Assembly (NCBI GenBank): GCA_963723165.1
Contig: CAVRPP010000003.1
Location: 434,001-498,000 of the forward strand
Length of the DNA: 64,000 nucleotides
Direction: 5' to 3'
From: UBA4744 sp963723165
GTDB taxonomy: Bacteria > Actinomycetota > Acidimicrobiia > Spongiisociales > UBA4744
Shown here piece after piece: positions 58,432-64,000 of this stretch. The notes under the pieces are model-generated. The model ran no database searches and was not told where the DNA came from. It saw only the letters and a program-made list of their open reading frames with translations. Each line of letters starts with the position of its first letter. Position 1 is the stretch's first letter. Made by a program: the position numbers and the translations under genes.

Positions 58432-58809
58432 CTACTTCGTGACCTTTTTTCTACCGGCGATAGCCATCCGGCGACCCTTGCGGGTTCGGGCGTTTGTATG
58501 AGTGCGTTGCCCCCGTACGGGAAGTCCGCGGCGGTGCCGCACTCCTTGATAAGAACCAATCTCGACCTTGCGTTTGATGTTCTGGGCAACGTCCCGGCGG
58601 AGGTCCCCCTCGACCTGGAAGTTCTGCTCGAGGAAGCGCCGAATGCGAACGACCTCGTCGTCGGTCAGGTCACGGACTTTGGTGCCGCGTTCGATCTCGA
58701 GGTTGTCGCACACCTGGAGGGACCGGGTCAGACCTATCCCAAAGATGTAGGTAAGGGCGATTTCCAGTCGTTTCTCTCGGGGGAGATCCACACCTGCAAT
58801 ACGAGCCAT
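58432..58809 (-). CDS. rpsM: 30S ribosomal protein S13
   Basis: 125 aa. ARIAGVDLPREKRLEIALTY at the start, IGSYQGVRHRRGLPVRGQRT (about 85-104) and the basic tail ending KKVTK. Contacts the P-site tRNA and the 50S subunit. Second gene after rpmJ. Confidence 0.98.
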   Translation of the reverse strand: MARIAGVDLPREKRLEIALTYIFGIGLTRSLQVCDNLEIERGTKVRDLTDDEVVRIRRFLEQNFQVEGDLRRDVAQNIKRKVEIGSYQGVRHRRGLPVRGQRTHTNARTRKGRRMAIAGRKKVTK

Positions 58810-58813
58810 CCAA

Positions 58814-58927
58814 TTACCCCTGACGCTGCTTGTGTCGCGGATTCGAACAGATCACCCACACGCGACCATGACGCCGGATGATCCGGCACTTCTCACACAT
58901 CTTCTTTGTCGAAGGACGAACCTTCAT
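58814..58927 (-). CDS. rpmJ: 50S ribosomal protein L36
   Basis: 37 aa: MKVRPSTKKMCEKCRIIRRH and then GRVWVICSNPRHKQRQG. The zinc ligands Cys11, Cys14, Cys27 and His32 are all present, so this is the zinc-containing form. ATG 58927 has GGAGAAGG 4-5 nt upstream. It lies 4 nt before rpsM. infA, which usually precedes rpmJ, is not found in the 185 bp before it. Confidence 0.97.
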   Translation of the reverse strand: MKVRPSTKKMCEKCRIIRRHGRVWVICSNPRHKQRQG

Positions 58928-59112
58928 GCCTTCTCCAACTCGTTCTGCCCGATCGGTTCAGAAGCCCTGTTGAAGGGGCCTCCTGGCCACAATCCAACCC
59001 GCCCAGAAACGTGGCCGAGCGGAATTCGATGTGGGTTTCCCGTACCTCAATCGCACAAGCGCTTTTCGACACGGGCACCCTGAGATCGGCCCAAAAGGAC
59101 CGGTTCAGCAGA

Positions 59113-59901
59113 TTAGCCGCTTGTGGGCGCTACGACCAAATCGTCTTCCGTTGCACTCAACAGCGTCATCACCCGCGGCCCGCGGTCGGTGATCGCAATC
59201 GTATGCTCAAAATGCGCCGACAGGCTCTGATCTGCCGTGACGACGGTCCATCCGTCCGGTTCGACAAGGGTCTCGGGTCCCCCAAGATTGAACATAGGCT
59301 CGATACAGATGGCCATTCCCTTTTTCAGTTTGGCTCCGGTACCGGGCTTGCCATAGTTGGGTACCTGAGGATCCTCGTGCATTTGTCTGCCAATTCCGTG
59401 CCCCACGTACTCCCGCACTACGCCGAAACCGTGCCGGTGCGCTTCGCTCTCAACAGCATGACCGATATCACCCAATCGAGCGCCTGCCTTCGCCAATCCA
59501 ATCGCCGCTTGCAGTGCCCGTTCCGTTGTGTCGATGAGCAGCTGAGTCTCCGGGGAAACCTCCCCGATCGGAAACGTTATTGCGGCATCGCCGTGAAAAC
59601 CTTCGAAAATGGCACCGGCGTCGATCGACAGGACGTCCCCCTCGACCAACCGGTAGTCGGAAGGAATGCCGTGAACGATCACGTTGTTCGGCGACGTGCA
59701 GATGCTGGCCGGGTAGCCGTGATAGCCGAGAAACGACGGGGTACATCCCCGCGAGCGAATCACTTCGGCAGCCAGTGCGTCCAATTCCCGCAATGAGACA
59801 CCGGGCGCCGCGCCTTGTTTCACGGTGGCCAGAACCACAGCAACCGTTTGTCCGGCCACGGCCATCTTCTGGAACTCTTTGCGGCTCTTTATGGTGATCA
59901 T
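59113..59901 (-). CDS. map: type I methionine aminopeptidase
   Basis: 262 aa. Removes N-terminal Met. The five metal ligands can be placed: Asp in LSIDAGAIFEGFHGDAAITF (two Asp about 97 and 108), His in YVGHGIGRQMHEDP (about 171), and Glu in MAICIEPMFNLG and near the C-terminus. Begins ITIKSRKEFQKMAVAG. The start overlaps the adk stop by 4 nt. Confidence 0.97.
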   Translation of the reverse strand: MITIKSRKEFQKMAVAGQTVAVVLATVKQGAAPGVSLRELDALAAEVIRSRGCTPSFLGYHGYPASICTSPNNVIVHGIPSDYRLVEGDVLSIDAGAIFEGFHGDAAITFPIGEVSPETQLLIDTTERALQAAIGLAKAGARLGDIGHAVESEAHRHGFGVVREYVGHGIGRQMHEDPQVPNYGKPGTGAKLKKGMAICIEPMFNLGGPETLVEPDGWTVVTADQSLSAHFEHTIAITDRGPRVMTLLSATEDDLVVAPTSG

Positions 59902-60530
59902 GTCCGCACCGCCGTCAAGATCTCCCCGGTGATGTGCTCGACCGAGCCAATCGCTTTGATCTCCACGACAAGGCCCCGTTCTTCGAAGAAGTCAACCAAC
60001 GGTTCGGTTTCCCGCCGGTACACCGCAAGACGGTTCCGGATCACTTGCTCCGAATCGTCGGGACGCTGCTCCAGCGGTTCGCCGTCCACATCGCAAACCC
60101 CGGGTTGGTTCGGCGGGCGGTCATCGAGGTGGTACGAATGGCCTTGCGAGCACCCCCGGCGGCCCCCGATACGCCGGATGATCTCTTCCTCGTCGACAAT
60201 CAACAGCACCACCCGGTCGATCGCCCCGGCCGGAGAGGCTTCGAGCGCCCTCGCCTGGGCGAGATTGCGGGGAAACCCATCGAGGATGAAACCGTCCGCA
60301 GCGTCTTCGGCAGAAATGCGGTCGATGAGCATGGCAATCACGAGGTCATCGGAAACGAGATCACCCGCTTGCATCCGCTTGGCCGCTTTCCGACCGAGAT
60401 CGGTGTCGGCAGAGATGTGAAGCCGCAACATGTCGCCGGTGGAGATGTGAGGCACCCGCAGAGCGGCAGCAACCCGCTTCGACTGCGTGCCCTTGCCCGA
60501 TCCGGGCGGTCCAAGGAAGATGAGTCTCAA
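59898..60530 (-). CDS. adk: adenylate kinase
   Basis: 210 aa. Interconverts AMP + ATP and 2 ADP. P-loop FLGPPGSGKGTQSKRVA (about 5-21), ILDGFPRNLAQARALE (about 80-95). The LID (about 120-155) reads GCSQGHSYHL and PGVCDVDGEPL, with Cys, His, Cys and Asp that could form a variant zinc site. Overlaps map; 93 nt after secY, across a heptamer array. Confidence 0.96.
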   Translation of the reverse strand: MRLIFLGPPGSGKGTQSKRVAAALRVPHISTGDMLRLHISADTDLGRKAAKRMQAGDLVSDDLVIAMLIDRISAEDAADGFILDGFPRNLAQARALEASPAGAIDRVVLLIVDEEEIIRRIGGRRGCSQGHSYHLDDRPPNQPGVCDVDGEPLEQRPDDSEQVIRNRLAVYRRETEPLVDFFEERGLVVEIKAIGSVEHITGEILTAVRT

Positions 60531-60540
60531 GGCAGCTCCC

Positions 60541-60613
60541 GGTTGCCGGTTACCAGTTCCCAGCCAAACAGACGCCCCTGGATACTGGCGACTGGTTACT
60601 GGTTACCGGCACG
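60541..60613. repeat. heptamer tandem arrays (4 + 5 units)
   Basis: Units GGTTGCC, GGTTACC, AGTTCCC, AGCCAAA (60541-60568), a 10-nt gap, then TGGATAC, TGGCGAC, TGGTTAC twice and CGGCACG (60579-60613), between secY and adk. Confidence 0.75.
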
Positions 60614-60623
60614 TGAGCGGAGC

Positions 60624-61952
60624 TCACGTCAGGAATCCTTCGTAGTTCCGCATCGTCAACTGGCTCTCGATTTGCTTCATCGTCTCGAGCGCCACCCCGA
60701 CCACGATCAGGATCGATACCCCGCCGAATCCGACACTCACGTTCCAGATCGCCCCGGCTATGGAAGGCAGGATGGCCACCAGACCCAGGAACAGGGAACC
60801 CGGAAGCGTGATCCGGTTGAGGATGTGCTCCAGGTGCCGGGCCGTCTGGCTGCCGGGCCGCACGCCTGGCACGAAACCACCCTGACGTTGGATCATTTCG
60901 GCCTGGCGGACCGGATCGAACTGGATGGCGGTGTAGAAGTACGTGAAGAAGATGATCAGGGTGAACAGCAGGAAGATGTAGAAGGTGCTCACACCCTGGC
61001 TGTTGCCGATGTTGATGTCGATCCAGTTGCGGACGGAGGTCATGAAACCGCCTCCGTCGGAGGGGATGGCAGTCGCAACCAGCACCGGGAAGTACATCAT
61101 GCTGGTGGCAAAGATGACCGGAATGACCCCTGCTGTGTTGACTTTCAGCGGGATGTAGGTGCTCTGCCCGCCCATCACCCGACGACCGCGAACCCGCTTG
61201 GCGAACTGGATCGGTATTCGGCGCTGTCCCTGTTCGACGTAAATGATCCCCGCAATCATCACCAGGAACATGATCACGAACACCAGGAAGATGAGCACGC
61301 CGCCCGGCCGGCCGGCGGTGATCGTCCCGGCATAGATCAGAGCGAAACTCGAGGGAAGCTGGCTAATGATCGAAACGAAGATGACCAGCGACATGCCGTT
61401 CCCGACGCCCCGCTGTGTGATCAGCTCACCGATCCACATGATGAAAGCGGTACCGGCCGTCATCGTCAGAACGATGAGCGCCACCCTTGCGGTGGTGTAA
61501 TCCTCCGGTGCAATCAGCAGAATCCCGCCGGTCAGCGACCCCCGGCTGAACAAGTAGGTGATTCCGGTCGATTGGAGCAGGGCCAGAACCACGGTCAGGT
61601 AGCGGGTCCACTGGGTGATGACCTTCCGGCCGGATTCGCCCTCGTCCTGTAGCCGCTGGAGCCTGGGGATCACCACTGCCAGCAATTGCATGATGATGCT
61701 CGAGGTGATGTACGGCATGATGCCAAGGCTGAATACGGAGAACCGCTCCAACGCCCCACCGGAGAACAGGTTGAGCAACCCGACGATGCCCGCTGACTCC
61801 TGCTGGGCGGCCAGTTCCTGCACCTGATTCAGGTCAACCCCGGGAACCGGAATAGCCGTGCCGAGCCGATAGACGGCGAACATGGCCAGCGTAAACAGTA
61901 TCTTCCGGCGCAAGTCCGGGATCTTGAACATGTAGCGATAAATCGAAAGCAT
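60624..61952 (-). CDS. secY: preprotein translocase subunit SecY
   Basis: 442 aa with ten membrane helices. Central pore of the Sec channel. Begins LSIYRYMFKIPDLRRKILFT; signature GTAIPVPGVDLNQVQ (about 32-46, plug region), ISIIMQLLAVVIPRLQRLQ-like SSIIMQLLAVVIPRLQRLQ (first conserved motif, about 85-103), and FVPGVRPGSQTARHLEHILN (about 350-369). Located in the spc operon between rplO and adk. Confidence 0.98.
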   Translation of the reverse strand: MLSIYRYMFKIPDLRRKILFTLAMFAVYRLGTAIPVPGVDLNQVQELAAQQESAGIVGLLNLFSGGALERFSVFSLGIMPYITSSIIMQLLAVVIPRLQRLQDEGESGRKVITQWTRYLTVVLALLQSTGITYLFSRGSLTGGILLIAPEDYTTARVALIVLTMTAGTAFIMWIGELITQRGVGNGMSLVIFVSIISQLPSSFALIYAGTITAGRPGGVLIFLVFVIMFLVMIAGIIYVEQGQRRIPIQFAKRVRGRRVMGGQSTYIPLKVNTAGVIPVIFATSMMYFPVLVATAIPSDGGGFMTSVRNWIDINIGNSQGVSTFYIFLLFTLIIFFTYFYTAIQFDPVRQAEMIQRQGGFVPGVRPGSQTARHLEHILNRITLPGSLFLGLVAILPSIAGAIWNVSVGFGGVSILIVVGVALETMKQIESQLTMRNYEGFLT

Positions 61953-61956
61953 GAAG

Positions 61957-62061
61957 AGTTCTCAGTCCTCAGTTGTCAGTTCTCGGTTGTCACTTTTCCG
62001 TCATCGGCCATTCGCGGTCTGTAGCAGGTTACTGACTACTGACTACTGGTAACTGATGACT
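61957..62061. repeat. heptamer tandem array (15 units in register)
   Basis: 105 nt between secY and rplO that can be cut into fifteen 7-nt units with no slip. It begins AGTTCTC, AGTCCTC, AGTTGTC and ends GACTACT twice, GGTAACT, GATGACT. The central three units are nearly unrecognisable yet keep the phase. The longest array here. Confidence 0.85.
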
Positions 62062-62069
62062 CGTCGAAA

Positions 62070-62537
62070 TCATCTCTCGAGGATTTCGACTTTTCCTCCG
62101 GCCGCCTCGATCTTCGCGACGGCTCCCTTGCTGAAGGCATGGGCCTGGACGGTGAGGGGTTTGCCGAGTTCGCCCTCTGCCAGAACCTTGACACGACCCC
62201 TCTTCTTGACCAGCCCACGGTCACGCAACTCGTCCGGCGTGACGGTCGACTTGGCCCTGAACTCGTTGAGCCGGTCGACGTTCACGACCGCAAAATATTC
62301 CTTGTTCGGGTTGGTGAAACCGCGGAGCTTGGGCAGGCGGCGGGCAAGCGGCGTTTGACCGCCTTCGAACCCGGGACGGAGCTTGCTGCGAGCATTGAGT
62401 CCCTTGGTGCCGCGACCAGCGGTCTTCCCGCGTCGGCCACCTTCGCCGCGCCCCACCCGGATCCTGGCCTTCTTCGAGCCGGGAGCAGGCTTCAGGTGGT
62501 GAAGCTGCAGCTTGTTCGATTTCTCTTGATCAGCCAT
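62070..62537 (-). CDS. rplO: 50S ribosomal protein L15
   Basis: 155 aa. LQLHHLKPAPGSKKARIRVG at the start, GRGEGGRRGKTAGRGTKGLN (about 28-47) and PGFEGGQTPLARRLPKLRGF are the glycine-rich L15 core. Late-assembly protein of the large subunit. Between rpmD and secY, separated from each by heptamer arrays. Confidence 0.98.
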   Translation of the reverse strand: MADQEKSNKLQLHHLKPAPGSKKARIRVGRGEGGRRGKTAGRGTKGLNARSKLRPGFEGGQTPLARRLPKLRGFTNPNKEYFAVVNVDRLNEFRAKSTVTPDELRDRGLVKKRGRVKVLAEGELGKPLTVQAHAFSKGAVAKIEAAGGKVEILER

Positions 62538-62547
62538 GTCGTTCCTT

Positions 62548-62624
62548 AGTTTCCAGTTCCCAGTTTCCAGTTCCCAGTCATCAGTTCACACTGGCAACTG
62601 GCTTCCGGTGACTGGCTACTTGCT
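62548..62624. repeat. heptamer tandem array (11 units in register)
   Basis: Eleven phased units between rplO and rpmD: AGTTTCC and AGTTCCC alternating twice, then AGTCATC, AGTTCAC, ACTGGCA, ACTGGCT, TCCGGTG, ACTGGCT, ACTTGCT. The last unit overlaps the rpmD stop codon. Confidence 0.85.
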
Positions 62625-62804
62625 CTCTTCTACCTTCACCAGATGGGCCACAGCGTGGAGCATGCCTCGCACATCGGGGGTGTCCTGGTGCTCGACAGTT
62701 TGCTGCATGCGCCGCAATCCAAGGCTCCGCACGGTCGCCCGGTTCTTGGGTTTCTCCCCGATGGTGCTCTTGACGAGCGTCACGGTGATGTTCTTGACAG
62801 CCAT
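62616..62804 (-). CDS. rpmD: 50S ribosomal protein L30
   Basis: 62 aa. AVKNITVTLVKSTIGEKPKN, RATVRSLGLRRMQQTVEHQD (about 22-41) and the end TPDVRGMLHAVAHLVKVEES are typical. The stop codon lies within the heptamer array. Follows rpsE by 2 nt. Confidence 0.97.
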   Translation of the reverse strand: MAVKNITVTLVKSTIGEKPKNRATVRSLGLRRMQQTVEHQDTPDVRGMLHAVAHLVKVEESK

Positions 62805-62806
62805 CG

Positions 62807-63358
62807 TTATCTCTCTTCGCCGACCTGGGTGCGTAACAATTCTGTTGAACGGTAGGCCGCCAGCAGCCCTGGGGGAGTGACTTCTTCAGGACGCTTGCCT
62901 CGCAACTTGGCGACTTCCTCGGGGCGTCGCTGCGACATGAGGCCCTGCATGGTTGCCCTGGCGACGTTGAGGTGGGTGGGCGATCCAAGCGATTTTGCCA
63001 GAGCGTCGCGAACCCCGGCGGCTTCGAGGATCTGCCGGACCGCTCCCCCGGCAATGACTCCCGTACCGGGGGCAGCAGGTTTCAGGAGCACCCGCGAGGC
63101 TCCATGGACGCCAACAATCTCGTGGATCAAGGTGGTCCCGGCCATGGGAACCGGAGCCATCGCCTTGCGGGCGGCTTCCATTCCCTTCTGAATAGCGGCA
63201 GGCACTTCTTTCGCCTTGCCGTATCCGATGCCTACGTTGCCGCGACCGTCGCCGACGACGACCAACGCCGTGAACGAGAACCGTCGGCCACCTTTGACTA
63301 CCTTGGCGACCCGGTTGATTTGTACGACTCGCTCATCCAGTTGTTGCATGTCGGCCAT
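62807..63358 (-). CDS. rpsE: 30S ribosomal protein S5
   Basis: 183 aa. The S5 signature is VKGGRRFSFTALVVVGDGRG (about 20-39), NVGIGYGKAKEVPAAIQKGM; C-terminal GVRDALAKSLGSPTHLNVAR. Role in decoding fidelity and mRNA unwinding. 9 nt after rplR. Confidence 0.98.
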   Translation of the reverse strand: MADMQQLDERVVQINRVAKVVKGGRRFSFTALVVVGDGRGNVGIGYGKAKEVPAAIQKGMEAARKAMAPVPMAGTTLIHEIVGVHGASRVLLKPAAPGTGVIAGGAVRQILEAAGVRDALAKSLGSPTHLNVARATMQGLMSQRRPEEVAKLRGKRPEEVTPPGLLAAYRSTELLRTQVGEER

Positions 63359-63367
63359 CGATAACTC

Positions 63368-63721
63368 CTAAAACTTCAGACCGGATTCACGGGCCGACTC
63401 CGCCAGCGCCTTCACCCGGCCGTGGAACGGGTATCCGCCCCTATCGAATACCACTTCAGAGATCCCCGCCGCCACAGCGCGTTCGCCGAGCAGCTTTCCT
63501 ACCTCTGTTGCCGTTGCAACGGTGAGGGTCTTGGCGCGCATGGCTGCTTCCTGCGAGGAAGCCGCCGCCAAGGTCCGACCGGCGTTGTCGTCGATGATCT
63601 GCGCCGAGATATACCGGTTGCTGCGGAACACCGCCAAACGTGGGCGCGCCTGCGTCCCGGACAGCTTCTTGCGAACCCGGAGGTGCCGGCGACGCCGGGC
63701 TTGTGTGCGTGACCCCTTCAT
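63368..63721 (-). CDS. rplR: 50S ribosomal protein L18
   Basis: 117 aa. Basic N-terminus (SRTQARRRRHLRVRKKLSGT), RPRLAVFRSNRYISAQIIDD (about 27-46), and the end DRGGYPFHGRVKALAESARE. Binds 5S rRNA. The ATG overlaps the rplF stop by 4 nt. Confidence 0.98.
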   Translation of the reverse strand: MKGSRTQARRRRHLRVRKKLSGTQARPRLAVFRSNRYISAQIIDDNAGRTLAAASSQEAAMRAKTLTVATATEVGKLLGERAVAAGISEVVFDRGGYPFHGRVKALAESARESGLKF

Positions 63722-64000
63722 CTGGCCACCCCTGCCTTTCCTGCCTTGCGCCGTACGTGCTCGTCCACGTAGCGGATTCCCTTGCCTTTGTAGGGTTCGG
63801 GTGGTCGAACCTTCCTGATGTTCGCAGCTACCTGACCGACGAGTTCCTTGTCGATCCCGCTGACGATGATGCGGGTCTGGTCGGGTACTTCAAAGGTGAT
63901 GCCGTCCGGAGCCTTGATGTCTACCGGGTGGCTGAAGCCGACCAGCAGTTCGATGTTGTTGCCCTTGAGCGACGCTCGATAGCCGACGCCGACAATGCTC
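63718..64000 (-). CDS. rplF: 50S ribosomal protein L6, C-terminal part
   Basis: About 93 residues up to the window edge; the start lies beyond. Visible: IVGVGYRASLKGNNIELLVG, FSHPVDIKAPDGITFEVPDQ, then TRIIVSGIDKELVGQVAANI and the signature RPPEPYKGKGIRYVDEHVRR near the end. Binds 23S rRNA near the factor site. Part of the spc operon. Confidence 0.97.
   Translation of the reverse strand, partial: SIVGVGYRASLKGNNIELLVGFSHPVDIKAPDGITFEVPDQTRIIVSGIDKELVGQVAANIRKVRPPEPYKGKGIRYVDEHVRRKAGKAGVAR

Noticed and set aside
59934..61652. 572-codon plus-strand open frame opposite adk and secY
   Set aside because: Very His/Asp/Glu-rich sequence with no domain, wholly antisense to conserved genes and crossing a heptamer array.

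Overview
The window is GC-rich bacterial chromosome, most likely from a deep-branching actinobacterium (Actinomycetota); an Acidimicrobiia-type lineage is my guess. The case rests on gene order and family choice. The minus strand carries guaB3-guaA, groEL-groES, tsaD-rimI-tsaB-tsaE, alr-nnr, acpS, glmS, glmM, rpsI-rplM, truA, rplQ-rpoA-rpsD-rpsK-rpsM-rpmJ, map-adk-secY and rplO-rpmD-rpsE-rplR-rplF. This is the backbone seen in mycobacteria and relatives. Many genes also seem to start leaderless, with a TANNNT box 6 to 8 nt before the start codon, as is common in that phylum. No searches were run; every call comes from reading motifs, lengths and context.

Layout. 1-13.6 kb: two MFS transporters, a DUF2207/LemA membrane pair, a LysE exporter, sucCD with a B12-binding mutase small subunit, transaldolase, an MFS_3 exporter, and an ECF sigma factor coupled to a membrane-anchored beta-propeller protein. 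13.7-20.3 kb: PcrA helicase and a three-gene signalling set (histidine kinase, receiver-GAF regulator, CheA-like hybrid). 20.3-25 kb: guaA, guaB3, a CPBP protease and trpS. 25.3-26.7 kb: a multihaem c-type cytochrome with 22 CXXCH motifs encoded by eleven 90-bp repeats. 26.7-28.1 kb: a 558-bp regulatory intergenic region and two small membrane proteins. 28.2-32.9 kb: citramalate synthase behind an Ile attenuator, an aromatic amino acid decarboxylase, NUDIX and GNAT enzymes. 33-35.1 kb: groEL (frameshifted) and groES under two CIRCE operators. 35.2-45 kb: CorA, DUF1295, a site-2 protease, the tRNA t6A genes, uracil-DNA glycosylase, an S58 peptidase, alr and nnr. 45-52 kb: methyltransferase, acpS, oxidoreductase, glmS with a glmS ribozyme, glmM, rpsI-rplM. 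52.5-64 kb: methyltransferase, HAD hydrolase, truA, a Yip1-like protein, NUDIX, then the alpha/spc ribosomal operons, running off the end inside rplF.

The strongest non-protein signals are a full-length glmS ribozyme upstream of glmS, a classical Ile/Val leader peptide and terminator upstream of cimA, tandem CIRCE elements, and a family of degenerate heptamer tandem arrays at ten intergenic sites, three of them inside the ribosomal-protein/secY region. The arrays keep strict 7-nt phase while their sequence drifts, and I know of no function for them.
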